From Clonostachys chloroleuca (taxonomy: Eukaryota > Ascomycota > Sordariomycetes > Hypocreales > Bionectriaceae): a DNA stretch of 64,000 nt. Numbering within the stretch: the stretch's first letter is position 1; each line of letters starts with the position of its first letter. The stretch lies in NCBI GenBank assembly GCA_037952775.1, contig JBANAY010000003.1:28396001-28460000 (forward strand), read 5' to 3'. This document shows, one piece after another, positions 36,301 through 48,497 of the stretch. Position numbers and translations under genes: made by a program. The notes beneath the pieces were generated by a model that worked only from the letters and a program-made list of their open reading frames with translations, was not told where the DNA came from and ran no database searches.

Positions 36301-36445
36301 GGCGCGTTATGCAACATACCGGAATGCCTGAATTGGTACTGATGCCAGCACCAGTTACCACGACCACTTTGCGCGCCTTGAGCAGGGTATTTGCCACGGT
36401 CTGGAGCAGCTCGTCGGAGCTCGGGTCGACGTGTTGGGTAGGCAT
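33337..36445 (-). CDS. Sir2-family NAD-dependent deacetylase, Hst3/Hst4-like, extended
   Basis: Exons 36445-36320 and 36228-33337 (91 bp intron, phase 0); predicted about 1005 aa. The NAD-binding GAGISTNSGIP closes exon 1 and DFRSENGLYS opens exon 2, so the intron splits the signature. A long disordered insert (about residues 55-235) precedes DLFDASIW; then come YTQNIDRIEEKVGL, the catalytic-His segment VFLHGSLESLRC, zinc Cys pairs CFLC and CPHC, LRPDIVLYGEEHPN and LILGTSLRVHG. The C-terminal 450 residues are disordered, with a Pro-rich run, basic patches and a repeated VLDQVLDQALDQALE. Hst3/Hst4 sirtuins deacetylate histone H3 K56 and, in Aspergillus, the homologue HstD affects development and secondary metabolism. 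Nuclear action is expected. The C-terminal end is read straight to the stop; a late intron cannot be excluded. Confidence 0.85.
34035..34130 (-). repeat. In-frame short repeat in the sirtuin C-terminal region
   Basis: Degenerate 12 bp units (coding for L-D-Q-A/V) repeat here, giving VLDQVLDQALDQALE within a Glu/Pro-rich segment. The repeat is coding and probably length-variable between strains. Confidence 0.6.
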
Positions 36446-38988
36446 GGCGGTAGCGGAATAGAAGCAACAGGCAGCAGATGGTGCGCGCGCTCAGCACACA
36501 AACAGGCAGTCCACGACGCGCTTTCTGCAGCCTGAGTCTCGTCTCACAGTGGAAGCTCGGTTATAAGGTGACAACAAGGGGCGATCGTCATCGTGGTCGG
36601 TATCGAAGCTGGGGGTCGTGCGGAGGTGACGCTGCTGGGCCAATTCACGAAAGGTGCGGTTGGAGAAGCGGTTCGAACGCGGTTGGGTGGTGGAGGGATT
36701 GGGAGGAAGTGGTGGGTGCGCGGTCGCGGGCATGCGTCGGTGGAGATGATTGTGTGCGCTGAGGCGGGTGCAGACAATCACGGGAGTAGCGGGGGCTCCA
36801 GCCAACGAGACTCCAAGAAACGCCCGGCGACTGGACGAGGAGACGTGAAGTCAACAACGAGCAAGCAGGGCCTGAATGGCTGAAGGAGCTGAGAGTCGCT
36901 CCGGACCGAGAGGTGAGGAGACGAACCAGCCTCTTTCCTATCTGGGCCGCCAACACGCGCCTTCCTCAATGGCTGGAGGATCAATGTTGTTGCCCCAATT
37001 TAGAGGTGGAGGCGCCTCGGTGAGCTAGGCCTGACGCAGCAGGGTCCTGGGCCCCAGTAAAACACCCAGTGAGCGCTATCGATAAGCCTTCCAGCGGGCA
37101 AGCCACTGAACCTTCTTCTGTCATATCTCGAGATCTGAATCATCTTTTTCATTAGACCACAGCCGCAACGACTGGAATTAGAACTGAGTGCATGAACATG
37201 TAGCAATTAATCAGTATTCCTATTGTGTAACAATCGTTCTCCCGGAGACCATATCTCAATCGTGGATTCACTTGCCAATCTCAGAACAGTAAACAGCCGA
37301 CAATGCCCTACCCGAAGCCAAAGCTTATCATCTATTGTATTGTCCTTCAATTATCTCCTATTGTCGCCAATTCGGGACGATATAGTAACAACCCAACTCC
37401 GTTATGGTCGTGAATATATCATGACTTCAAGCCATGCATCACCCTTGTCGCTTACTCCCAAGGCTTGCTGATACAGATTTCCTGCGCTGAATCATTGGTT
37501 TCTAAGTCCAAAAGTTAAACCTGCGCCCAGTATTTACACCCCCATTCCATTACAGTCCATCGCCGATTGAGACAATCCACGCTTCCAAGGCAAGCTCAAA
37601 TCGCTTTGAAAAAGCAATCATCCATGATGGACTAACCATGCCTATGTGAATCACTAAAGGTAGGCAATCTTATAATACCGTTCTCCTCGCTCCTCGCCTC
37701 TCTTCTAGGTTTCCTCCATATATGATGGTAAAAAAACTGCCTAAATGCAGCACCCACACGCGAGCTAAGAATTAAAAAATCTCTGGGTCAGGCTAGTTCA
37801 TTACATACATTTAGACCTATATACTTTCTGGTAACCTCAATATAGTTAGACAAACAAAAGAATTCCTAAGGACTATCCTAAAATTTCAATTCATAGAAAG
37901 TTTATGCCTCAATCGGAACTTCACAGCTACAGCTCTTAAGTCGCCTCACAGCTGTGACTAATTATATAATAACAGGGCCAGAAAAGATGGAAGATAAAAA
38001 AGCTAAGGTTATAGTCTAAATCAAGAGGCTGTTGCTGTAAGTCTGGAATCCGTTCTTAGGAAATAGTTCCAAGAAATTGAGAAAACTTTTCCTTGAACTA
38101 ATACAGTGATCTATATACTATCCTGAAGGAAATTACCCAAAAGATGTACCGCTTGTTTGTCTTATAATTCTGAGTACACGCTACCGTAACCAGCCCACCT
38201 ACATATCGCCAACGTCTAGTTGGTGAATACAACCAAACTCGAAATGCACAATTACAATATTGCCACTCATAATAAATCTAGTTTAGTCTCATATGCTTAT
38301 CCTTGATTCCAAGTGTGCTGGTTGCGGTCTTCACTTTCTCTACCCGTCTATTCAGGTAAAACCAATCTCCGAACAAGCACCATTATCTCAATGTACCTAG
38401 ACACTTAATGCTCACAAGAGAGAGACCGATACCCAACCACCAATCAACTGTAACTATGAGATTTAACTTGTTCCGTTTCTAACGAGTCGATCCCTGATAG
38501 TTTCATTATGCAGCGGCGATATATAACTCTAGCCTATGGGGCGTCACCACTGGACTCACTCCACAACATCACCTCAGTCGAAGCCCATAATATATCTAAG
38601 TTGAAACTTTACATTCCTGTAACTATAATCCTAGGAAGACTACTTCTACGAGTATCGAAATTACGCTGATGAGGTCGTCCACGACGGAGATGGAACCCAC
38701 ATGACGGAAGCGATGAATACAGCCTCGCTCTTACTTGGCCCCATCGTGATAAATTCCTCAGGATCTGCAAGATAGATGAAAGAACTTGAGCAGTTTTAAT
38801 TCTTTCCATACATCTATTCCTAGTTCTTGTTCAAGAAATACCCCTTTTTATGAAATAGTCTACATTAGAATCGCCGAACAATCATAAGGACCGTCTGATT
38901 CTATTGGAAAAGATCAACCTCTAGACCTCGAGCACTCTATTTCTATGATACATGCCAGGGTCGGAGGAGCAATGCCTTCATCTAATGC
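36446..38988. other. Intergenic, 2.5 kb
   Basis: The left 500 bases, GC-rich, are the sirtuin promoter. From about 37.2 to 38.9 kb the DNA is A+T-richer and carries only short ORFs. No gene recognised. Confidence 0.5.
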
Positions 38989-40734
38989 TCATATAGCCAC
39001 CAGAAACTTCAAAAATTCTGAAAAGTCATTGGGCACCCCCAAGCCAGTCACAGCATCCCACCCCTCAACAGCCAACCACCCTCCCGGCCCCCCATCCTCA
39101 TCAAACGGGCACGAGATACTCTCCCCCGCGATCGTATCCTGGAACACCCCCTTCGCCTGCCTCCCGTACAAATGCTGGTTGATCCACCCCACGGGATCCT
39201 TCCCCTTCTTCGCCCGCTCATGGTCCGCCACGGCGATCAGCGACGCCAGCAGCGGCGCGCTCGCGCTCGTCCCGTCCACATACGTCACCCTCCCGCCGAC
39301 GACAATCTCAAACCGCGACGCCACGGCCGAGATGTCCGGCACCGCGCGCATAGAACTGTTGTAATACCCTTCCAGATGCCCGTCCAGCCTCTCAACGTAC
39401 CCACCCACCGCATCCCGCTGCCACTCCTCCATGGGGAAGAACTGCGAGAACCCGCCGCCGCTAAAGTCCGCGCCCTCGGGCGGCTCGTAGCTGTTGGACA
39501 CACCCCCGACGGACGTCACCCAGGGACACGTGGCCGGGAACACAGCCATGGTGACCTTCTCCCCCTCCGGGGTCACGCAGTTGGACCTGCGCGACCCTCG
39601 AGCGCCGCCATCCCCTGACGAGCTGAGGATGGTCGTGCCCCTCGCCGTCAGAATCCCCATCATGTTGCATATCCGCTCGGCGTACGCCCTCGGCACGGAC
39701 AGCTCGTCGTCGCCGTACGAGAACGACAGCACGTGGGGCATCTCGTCCGTCGGCTTGGCGAGCAGGTACTCCAAAAATTCAAGATACGGCTCGTTGTCCA
39801 CCAGCTCCCCAGCAAGCGGCTCACCATCATCGCCCAGCTTGACGCCCCTGCCGCCGGTATAATAATAGGTGAGCTGGGCCGGGTGCGCCAGCGCCAGCGC
39901 GTACTGGATGTCCAGGGCGGCCTCGAGGCCCGACTTTGATGGGTCCTGCGGGTTCTCGCCGCCGTTGATGAGCTCGACGGAGAAGTTGTACCCGGTGCTC
40001 GCGACGTCGGGGGCGAGCCTGTCAAGGAACTGGGCCGCGTCGGCGTAGTTGGCGTACTCCTCGAGGAAGCCGGCGATCCCCAGGCGGATGGTCGAATTCT
40101 CGCTGGGACCTGCCGGGGCCAGCTTGTAGAGCTCGCGGATGCAGCCGGGTGTCACTTTACCGAGGCAGGGACTGGCAGGGCCCTGGCGCTTGGATATGTC
40201 GCGATCGGGCTGGGCTGGGGAGGGTCGCGTCAGTTCGTTCCGGGGCTCCATGAAGTTGGCGATGGGGTGGACGAAGCTGATGGCGTCCCTGAGCGAGTCT
40301 GGGACCGCGTACTCGGTCGTGCGGAGAGCCTGCTGCCCGTCCTCGAACTCGTAGCGATGCAGCTTCATCCCTAGCAGCGGCTCGGCGGCCGCGACGGTCA
40401 TGCGCACGTGGATCCAGTCATTCTCCTGCCTGGCGTCCGTGATACCATTCTCAGCGAGCCAGTTCTGGACGGCGTCGACATCTTCCGGGTCGGGCTGGCG
40501 GATCAGATGGGCCTCCTCGTCCGACAGGTGCTTGTTTGGCCCTGAGACAAGGCGCGTTCGCAGCTCTGTGATATTGGGTTCACGCAGGGCAAAAGAGAGC
40601 CACAGCGACTGGTCGGGACTGACCTCGTCGCGAAGTTGTGTCCATCCGCTCGGGACCTTCGACACTTGTTCGACGAGCGTCGCGCATGAGCCCAGACTGA
40701 CAAGCCCAAGGAGGGCTACCACTAAGAAGGCCAT
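38989..40734 (-). CDS. Secreted sedolisin / tripeptidyl-peptidase (family S53)
   Basis: Single exon, 581 aa from the ATG at 40734, chosen because it starts a signal peptide (MAFLVVALLGLVSLGSCA); the frame is open further upstream but without such a feature. An N-terminal activation (pro) domain with the typical WLxxxGI and MKLHRYE segments precedes the protease core. Catalytic residues: Glu and Asp in SGLEAALDIQYAL, the oxyanion Asp in SSSGDGGARGS, and Ser in VDGTSASAPLLASLI. The C-terminal GWDAVTGLGVPND is the calcium-binding end. Such enzymes are secreted acid proteases, many of them tripeptidyl-peptidases, used in protein degradation at low pH. It stands alone with long intergenic flanks. 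Confidence 0.92.
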   Translation of the reverse strand: MAFLVVALLGLVSLGSCATLVEQVSKVPSGWTQLRDEVSPDQSLWLSFALREPNITELRTRLVSGPNKHLSDEEAHLIRQPDPEDVDAVQNWLAENGITDARQENDWIHVRMTVAAAEPLLGMKLHRYEFEDGQQALRTTEYAVPDSLRDAISFVHPIANFMEPRNELTRPSPAQPDRDISKRQGPASPCLGKVTPGCIRELYKLAPAGPSENSTIRLGIAGFLEEYANYADAAQFLDRLAPDVASTGYNFSVELINGGENPQDPSKSGLEAALDIQYALALAHPAQLTYYYTGGRGVKLGDDGEPLAGELVDNEPYLEFLEYLLAKPTDEMPHVLSFSYGDDELSVPRAYAERICNMMGILTARGTTILSSSGDGGARGSRRSNCVTPEGEKVTMAVFPATCPWVTSVGGVSNSYEPPEGADFSGGGFSQFFPMEEWQRDAVGGYVERLDGHLEGYYNSSMRAVPDISAVASRFEIVVGGRVTYVDGTSASAPLLASLIAVADHERAKKGKDPVGWINQHLYGRQAKGVFQDTIAGESISCPFDEDGGPGGWLAVEGWDAVTGLGVPNDFSEFLKFLVAI

Positions 40735-41868
40735 GGTGGTGTCCGTAAGAGGTATTGCGGTCTTCTTTAGCACGCAACAGAAAGACCAGGGAAGCCAAGG
40801 GCCCATTGATGCCCCTTTAAATGCCATCTCCCTGCTGGAAACCGCCGCCCTGATGACAGAAATGTCTTGGTCCCTGCCAATTGTGACACCAAGCCCCTCA
40901 AGGTTCACCGGCTGTTGCGTTCCGTCGATCCATATTGACTGTCGCCATGTCTCAGGGACGGATATTGAGTGGTGGATAGGCAAGGGCAGATAATCTTGTC
41001 TCAGTCTCTGACGTGCGGATGAGGGACATGATAAAGCCTCTGAGTGGTGTTAGTTGGGAGAGACGGAGCAAATCGTGTCAAGTGCCAGAGATATTAAAGC
41101 CATGAAGTCGTTGGTGATGGTTTGCCTAGATCAGCCTTTTGAAGTCATGCTCTTCAACAGCGAAGAATGAGAATGTGTAATCTAGTTAGACGGATGGGCC
41201 CAGTAGAATTATCAATGTGCCACATCAGCACCAGGGCACCCACCATCAATTCCAATAGAGCCTTGGCAACAATCCACGTCGTCCATTCTCCAATTATGCT
41301 TCTTTATCACTCCCGCCACCAGTGACAAGCCATCTCATCTCGATCATCAAACCGCTCCGTAGACACTAGCCTAATAGCCATACCCGTAGCTGACACTACT
41401 AACTGCTTATCACCAATTCACGATCCTGTTCGCTGGTCACACTATGTATGTACCGACCCATGCACCCTCTTCCCCGTCCCATCGCATCTGGACCGCCGCG
41501 GTGGATATGGCGAAGATCTGGAACCGGCTAATCAGTCGCTGCCCCCTCGCAGCTGAACAATATTCCACCGCCGCATGGCCCAGGTCAGCGACTCGCGGAG
41601 CCAATAGCCTCTGGGTCGGTATTTCGCTAGTTCTCATTTTACTCTCTCACCATTCCAGTAATTCCCTTCCATCTCCCGGGCTTCAGCTGACTATTGCCCG
41701 TCTCGGACGTGAGGTGATGTGATGGCTGCCACGCCTCCCTCCAAGGCGCTGGGCATACATGTGTATATAACTATAAGCAAGCCCTTCAATGTCTCTGGCC
41801 AAAAATAAAATGATATAATTCTCTCCTCTCTGGCTTAATCCTTCAACCTGTTCATTCATCATCTACAC
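40735..41868. other. Divergent intergenic region
   Basis: Upstream region of the sedolisin (minus) and of the small ORF at 41869 (plus). A TATA-like tgtatataactataag lies near 41762, about 100 bp before the ATG at 41869. No other gene seen. Confidence 0.5.
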
Positions 41869-42189
41869 ATGGCCCTGCCGCCAACCATCCCACAGGGTGA
41901 CTCCCAATCCCCCAGTCGCACATCCTTCCCCTTCCGTCAACGCTTCTGGCCCTTCTCCCACGCCAAATCGCCCAGCAGCGAACCTCCCTCAAAGGCACCT
42001 GTCCGCACTCCCTACATCCCGCAGCACGCCGCCGCAGACTTCCTCCGGACCACGACGCCCAAACCTCGGGTCTTGCCAATCCACCAACAGGGGAGCCCAC
42101 AGCACGAAGAGTCTTCACACCAGTCAAGGAACCAGGGCGGGGTGGTGAGAAGAATTGCAGATTATGTCAAGCCACCCACGGACGGGTGA
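41869..42189 (+). CDS. Small Pro/Ser-rich protein
   Basis: 106 aa, no intron seen. A TATA-like box about 100 bp upstream and a pyrimidine-rich leader (tctcctctctggcttaatcc) support transcription. The protein is Pro, Ser and basic-residue rich, with a compact PYIPQHAAADFLRTTTPKPR core and RRIADYVKPPTDG near the end; it has no signal peptide or membrane segment. The central phrase reads like a conserved motif of small fungal proteins of unknown role, but I cannot name a family. It could also be the first exon of a longer gene. Confidence 0.45.
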   Translation: MALPPTIPQGDSQSPSRTSFPFRQRFWPFSHAKSPSSEPPSKAPVRTPYIPQHAAADFLRTTTPKPRVLPIHQQGSPQHEESSHQSRNQGGVVRRIADYVKPPTDG

Positions 42190-43148
42190 GCCGGAAAGCA
42201 GTCACTGCATAATTATACAAACGTGGTAATGGGGGGGGGCGGTGCTGGATTGATCTCATCTCATCATGGACTCTCGGTTGGGGCCGGAGCCGGTTTTTAC
42301 GCGTCATGATACCCATGCCCTTGATTCTCGGTCTTTTCGAATACTCATTGTTTCTTTCTTTCTTTGCCTCGCTGTTGAGGAAAAGTATGTAATACTACCC
42401 ATGATGCAGTAATGCGCTATCTCCAGAATGCTCGAGTCCCTCCTCTTGGAACGTCGCCCAAGGCGCGAGCCAGAGCGACCGTAACCAGACCATGCATGCT
42501 TCCTGATAAAAAAACCCCACAATCTGTAAACAAAAAACACATCCCAATAGCCCATTTATCGGTACAGTGCCCCTTCTCAAACACAGATAGATCTGAGGAA
42601 GGGACTGGGAAGAAAACAAAAAACGCCGCCCGATCAGTAGCTCATAAGGGGACATATCGCCAACGCCCAGAGTCAGATAGATCAGTGATGCCCTTCCGTA
42701 CGCCAAGATGGATTTAAACCCAGAAAAAGAAGAAGAAAAGTGACAAAAATCAAACACTCACCGCCCCATTCCAGAATATTGACGAAGCAAAAGTATCGCT
42801 GTGCTGTAGAAATACTGTAACGTCGTAGATTTCGAGGACTGGGACCGAGAGCAGACCAAGGTACCCGCGAAAAGGGAAGAAAGATGGCAAAGCCATCAAT
42901 CACAGTGAGTGAAACCTAACCTGGGTGACAGCCCGAGGGCGCAAGTCCACAGAAAAGATCAAAGATCGCTTGCAATGCAATAAAGAGTACCACAATCACA
43001 AATGTTGTCTAACAGAATCCAGAAGAATGATGGATGTGCCAGGAAAGCCGACAATATCGGTGTCAAGATCTCAACATATCCCCAAGACCAAGGAGCGCCC
43101 ATGACGGAACGTGTGGCGTATGGGAGAAAGTCGCGGATTCGCCTCACG
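42190..43148. other. Intergenic, 3' of the Whi5-like gene
   Basis: No gene seen; contains an 8-10 base G run near 42231. Confidence 0.5.
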
Positions 43149-44917
43149 CTATGAGGGACTGATTCCGGCTCCATTTCTTCGACCAGGGATTTCAATATCA
43201 CCCTCATCGTCAGAGCTAATGCACATGTCATCCGTGTTTCGATCCAGCATCTTCAGCACATCCTCCTCAGTCAGCGGTTTTCGTCGAGGTTTACTGGTCC
43301 AACCCAAGGGACTTGGAAGGGACAGCGCGCCCCTCACATGCCCGGTATCCCCATTGAAACGACTCCTAGGTGTGCCTCGATAAGGTGAGCTTTGGGAATG
43401 CGGTGAATCCAGGATCATGGGGGAGCCCTGGATGCTAGACATGTTAGAAGAGGCTCTGTACAGGGCTTTCCGTGCTGATACGTCTGGACGATGGGTAGGC
43501 AGCGCTTTCCGCGGCCCACTAGGCAAGGCATGGCGACCATTGGAACTCCGAGGGGTGTCTTGGCTGGCGAAAGGCCCAGGCGAATGTGAGGGCGAAATGT
43601 CGTGTTTCAAATTGGCCGAATTGTTGGGGCTGCTGAGAAACATGAGGGTTTCCACGGCATCCTTTTCTCTATTGTTGTGGTGCGCAGAGAAGACACCACC
43701 CTCAGCCATGGCAAGTGCTCTCGACTGGCCACCCAGCGGTGACGGCTGGGCCGGCGTTCGTGGCGAGGCTTGGTGAGAGGCAGTAAGGAAGGTCGGCATG
43801 TAGTGGGGGTTTGAATTCCGACGCGGGTTGGGCCGTGGTGCATGTGACGAAATGGACGGCCGGATCGGAGCCGGAGGCGCGAGAGCTATGGGTTTGGCCG
43901 AGGAAGATGTAATGGGGGTATCTGAGACGTGTTGTTGATGCTGCTCCATGATGTCTTTGGCGAAGTGAACCCGCATCTGCGGGTTAAGACCAGCGAGTAC
44001 AGGTCGGGTTCGGGTCGTTGATACAGTGGAAACCGGGGAGCTTGATTGAGAGGACATGATGGTCTCGATTTCGTCAATAGACTTCTCCTCCAGACCATTC
44101 TTGTACTTGTACATGGCCCATGATAACCGGCTCTTCAATGTTTGAGCCATCTGCACCACGAGGTTAGCAAAACGAACAACAAGAAGAGGCACTTGCAACA
44201 GGGAACACCAACATCGCCAACGGTGCTGGCCGTCGAGACTGCGCTGACGGCACTCGCGTTCCTCGAATGGCTCTTGTAGGGGCTCTTCAATTCGCCGTCC
44301 GCCATGCGTTTTCGCGGGGTGGGAGCACTGTCAGTCCGTAATCGCTGCCTCCCAGCTGCCAATTCTGACAGCTGCAGTAGCTGGTCGTCCTGGCTGGAGG
44401 CGATCACCTGCTGCATAGGATCGGAATCGGCGCTATTCTGGATGCTGCTGGGCTGTGTCGGGGTGAAGATTTGGTCGGATACGCTGGTGACATTCGACTC
44501 CTGTGACCCGGCTATGGAACGCGGGTCGCTCTGGGAATGATCCCCGTCCGCGCGGGAGGGCAGATCAGGGTCGTGTCGGTCGAGAACCTTGCCGTGGGAG
44601 AAGACGCCCTTGATGTAGCTGGCTGAGGCACGCGCCTCGGGGATCGCGGCAGGTGGCGAAACTGCATGGTCACCGCGAATAAATGCAGACGCGACAGAGG
44701 GGTCCATTTGTCGGGTGTCTAGAGAAACAAAGCTCCCCAACGGCGCGACCGCATCGATGCGGTCGGGGGCCATGGCGGTCATGGGGATATCGTGTATAGC
44801 GTCAGGACTCTCCGGTGGTGGTATGGAGGTGTATTGTGGAAGGGGGAGGGGCAGACAATTCGCGGGTGGGATGGAGGTGTGTGTGGTGGTGTCTGTTGCT
44901 GGTGCTGGGCCCGTCAT
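43149..44917 (-). CDS. Whi5/Nrm1-like G1/S transcription repressor (GTB-motif family)
   Basis: Exon 1 44917-44213, exon 2 44150-43149, predicted 568 aa. Exon 1 starts at MTGPAPATD and is Pro/Ser-rich and disordered. The diagnostic block spans the splice: ELKSPYKSHSRNAS before it, and LKSRLSWAMYKYKNGLEEK followed by SIDEIETI just after it, which is the conserved segment of the Whi5/Nrm1 family that binds SBF/MBF. Downstream DAVETLMFLSSPNNSANLK and the acidic C-terminal LTEEDVLKMLDRNTDDMC are also typical of the filamentous fungal members. Many SP/TP sites suggest CDK control, as for yeast Whi5. The acceptor (GCTAAC...GTGCAG) is good, but the phase-0 donor is GTTGGT, weaker than the consensus; a donor a few bases away would change a handful of residues. 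Confidence 0.78.
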
Positions 44918-47180
44918 CAGTGACGAGACTAGAGGCGTCACGACGGTAGGCAGACGGATTAATTCTAAAGTCAGCACTGATGACTGTGAAAGCGCTGAGA
45001 GTCAAACAGAGCACTCAATCAATTGCTGAAAGGCAATGCCTGTCTCCTCTCCACCAGCCTCGGGGATGGATGGAGACGGCTCAGGCCACACAAAAAGACC
45101 CAAAAGACCCCCAAAAGACGGGCTACTGGTCTTAACCTTGGCGGACAGGAGCGAGCATCACACTTTCTTCTGTAGTGCTGGTTTGGCGTCCACACACGCG
45201 GTCAGGCGTGACGCATGCGGGAGTCCCACCTTCCCCAACTCAGCCAGTGGGCAATCCACCGATCCACACCGTACGAGGTACTTGACGCGACTCGCCTCGC
45301 TTCAGCAGTTTCCATTGATTCAGGGCATGCTACCATCAAGAGCGCTGTAAGCATTGAAATCTTGAAGCCATACATGTTGATATCGCTAAGACTACAGCTG
45401 CTGATCTTGATTCATTGACAGCTGTTTGTTCAAGTCCGTTCGGTCAGATATCTTCATCCTGCTCTGTCCAAGCTAGGCGCCAAATCCCTCCAGGCCCCGT
45501 GACAACCCTGATGAGATATTTTGTCAGCGCTCCTCTCAATGGCGTCGTATCACTGCAAGGTTTCCCAGCCACCCCAGAGACGCGGCGCAGGCCAATCCAG
45601 CCGGCAAGAAACCACGCACCGCAGACTGCAAATATGCTTTTCGAGATTTGTGCGTCTCTACGCGAAGCATGCTTAGCTTGGCAAACTCTGGCATGCAATA
45701 TAGCCCTCGGCTCTCCCCTATGTGGTGGCGAAAAGGGAAGAGATTTCAGCCAGCTGCATGTACCTTGCGATGTACTCGTACCGTGCGAGTATCATATATT
45801 CAACACCTCATCCCACCGACTGGCCACTACCCCCATCACCACAGCCCAAAGCCCCATCGCTCGAAAACAAGAAAAAAAAACTCTCCAGCGCACAGTCTGG
45901 CATGTGCGCTGTCGGATATCTGTCAGGCGAGGGCTTGCAGGGGCTTGAATTCAGCGCCCGGGCGAACTCTGGTGAATCCCTGCGAAGGCCTCCGCTCCGT
46001 CCGAAACGCGTAGATGATCAGTATACCCCCATGTGCCTCGCACTGACAGGACAGGGAGGGACGGGAGGCTGGCTCGCTGCAGACGCACAAGCCAATCGCC
46101 TCAAGTGGCTGCAGCGCGCGCGGGGCCGCCGATGACACGAAATCACGTGCCTTCGCAATTGGAGGGGCAGTCCGTGCGTGTGACTGTCAGTCGGTGAGAG
46201 TGTTTTTGTTATTTTATTTATTTTCTTCAGCAAACCCAAGCGCCAACCGCTCATCCAGGGGCCAATGGGACGTCCCCGACACGCAGCATGCTGACTCACT
46301 TTATCTGCACCACGCCAAAGTCGCCGATCCATCCATTCATCCATTCATGTGGGCGGGACACTCCTCAACGTTGGAGAGCCGCCCAGGGTCAGAATGTCAC
46401 CGCTGTAACCGTAATCGGGACCAGTATGAGCCTAAAGCCACACAGTCCCTATTGAACTCCATGGAATGCATTTCAGTGAGTGTATTGACCTTCAAATTGC
46501 CTGTGCCTGTGCCTGTGCCTGTAGGATTGTTTCAGTGTGCGAGTTTCATTTTATTCATTGTGTAAAAGCAGGCGTAAATACTCTAGAGACTGCCTTGGAC
46601 ATATGGCTCTACGCACGGCAAACCTCAAGTACAGGCCGGGCGAGCTACCCTATAGCAACGTCACAATCCACCTTATCAACCACCAGTCACCTTTGGCTAG
46701 GCTATTATATGCATTCTTTAGTGCAAGCAGTTTTTAAGCCTAATATCTTGGACTGCTAGAAGGACGAGTGCGAGTCCAAGAGTCCAAGACCTGTGTAGTT
46801 AGATATTGATCCCTGACCCAACCCACTTTCGTGGTCCTATGGAACTCACCTCGCTGATGTCCCTCATCATACTAAGAGCTGATATAGGCAAAGTAAATGG
46901 GACTTCTTGTATGATTTATTATATCAACATCGGTTAAGTTATTAGTCGTGTATATATACACTGTTAGATTAGTTCAACTCAAAAACAAGGAGGAATGCTA
47001 TGCTAAGTGGAGTAGGTAATTATCTTGCTGCCAGGTGTCCATAAATATCTCTTATAGCTAGGTAGTTTGGCTGTTAGTTCGACATTTACGGCGACGGTGT
47101 GCTCCTGGTAGCCCCGTTTCCTCATTTTTGCGCATTCAGTTACTGATAGACTATAGATATCTTCTTAACTAGGTAGTTTG
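44918..47180. other. Intergenic, 2.3 kb
   Basis: Promoter of the Whi5-like gene and then gene-free DNA. Contains a (gcctgt)4-like repeat near 46500-46522, catccatt repeats near 46325 and a 14 bp palindrome gtgtatatatacac (46948-46961). A stretch ctaggtagtttg occurs twice (near 47061 and 47169). Confidence 0.5.
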
Positions 47181-48400
47181 ATGGCGCCTCTTGCCCGTTT
47201 CCCCTCCGAGATCATCCATTACAACTTCAGCTTCCTCTCTGAGCCCGACCTTGCCACCGTTTGTCTGATCAAACCCCTTCGTTGCCATCCCGGGCGTGCT
47301 CTGGTCTCAATCGAATTTGGCTAGGCCGAGCCAGCAAAGTCTCGGCTTATCAATAATCTCCGCATGATTTTATAGAGACCAGAGCTTTTTGCCACCTGAT
47401 CTTGCCCTTGAACGGTTCATAACTGTAATGGAGAAAACTCAAACTCCTTACATCGAGCTCTGGGTTGAAAGCTAAAGGCTAGAAATATGGATAATTTTGC
47501 TGCCCTCTTAATCGCCTATCTTTCCGAAGCAAGCAGCGTCTTAGTGATAACAAACTTCATTGACAACTTCGATCTCGTCAGCAAAGTCTTGCAGTCTAAA
47601 GTGTTCCAAATCGACCAACTACCGATCCAAGAAACTAAAGCATCTGGCTTGCATACGACACATTTATGAGCCTGCAGATAGACATGATGATCTAGTCAAA
47701 TGAAGTAGTTTCTGCTTCTCATCTACCAACAATCACCGATGCTGCGCTTTGGATACATAATCCTGCCACATTCCACTGGCAACTTTTAGAGCCGAATCTT
47801 TTTCATCTGACTTCATTACTTATCAAGTGGCTCTGTCCTAAGAATTTATCCAAGATCCTGATCCTAACGGAGAGCCTCAAATTCCTTCACTTGTCCAGAT
47901 ATTATATTACGGAAACTGGTGATACATGGAAATTATCAACCCTGAATTTTGATGACATCATTAGAGAACTCTACCTTATCAAGCATACAATGGAGAAGCT
48001 TCGAATTGGGTTCTGAAGTGTTTTCGGGCAGTTTGCACGGTTGGCCACATGTTATGATCTGAGGATCATTTCGTTGGCCTGGTCGACTTTCACAAGGTAA
48101 AAGAGCTCTATGTGCCAGCCATATATAAATCTCAAACCTTGCCTTTGGAATGCCACCATTTTCCCACCGTTGATGACCTTTTTCTTTCGATTGACAAGAT
48201 TGATGATCCTAGATTTCGATGGAAAACGAAAAGAATAACTTGGAAGCCACAATCATCAGCATGGTGACACACCTCGTTGAGAACTGCCCGACAAGACTGC
48301 TAAGACTACAATTTGTACACGCTTTCGTTGACATCGAGGAGTGTGAGTTTTCACACATAGGGTGGAAAATGGAGAACTTTCCCTAAGTATTGATGTCAAT
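47181..48400 (+). pseudogene. Decayed F-box protein gene
   Basis: An ATG at 47181 opens a frame whose beginning, MAPLARFPSEIIHYNFSFL, reads as an F-box (hydrophobic LxxFPxEIIxxIxSFL pattern), but the frame is lost within 60 codons. Coherent peptide pieces follow in shifting frames: FITVMEKTQTPYIELWVES, FAALLIAYLSEASSVLVITN (47487-47669), LSTLNFDDIIRELYLIKHT near 47940, ELYVPAIYKSQTLPLECHHF near 48100 and VDIEECEFSHIGWKMENF near 48340. Together they resemble the F-box plus leucine-rich C-terminal body of fungal adaptor-type proteins of SCF ubiquitin ligases. Stops and frameshifts between the pieces make function unlikely. The surrounding DNA is A+T-rich and carries two copies of a dispersed repeat. 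Confidence 0.55.
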
Positions 48401-48434
48401 ATTCATGATAATAATCGACAATGGTTTGATCGTT

Positions 48435-48497
48435 ATTCATTGTGTTGAGTTGTCGGGTCTGTCATCTTCTATTACTGTTTAATTTATACTCAAACTC
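48435..48497 (+). repeat. Dispersed ~65 bp repeat, copy B
   Basis: Begins attcattgtgttga and ends tatactcaaactc; aligns with copy A at 3155 and copy C at 48798. Lies just 3' of the F-box remnant. Confidence 0.65.

Noticed and set aside
45415..45948. 177-codon plus-strand ORF
   Set aside because: Composition is like random translation, with scattered Cys/Arg/Pro and no domain; it overlaps other open frames.
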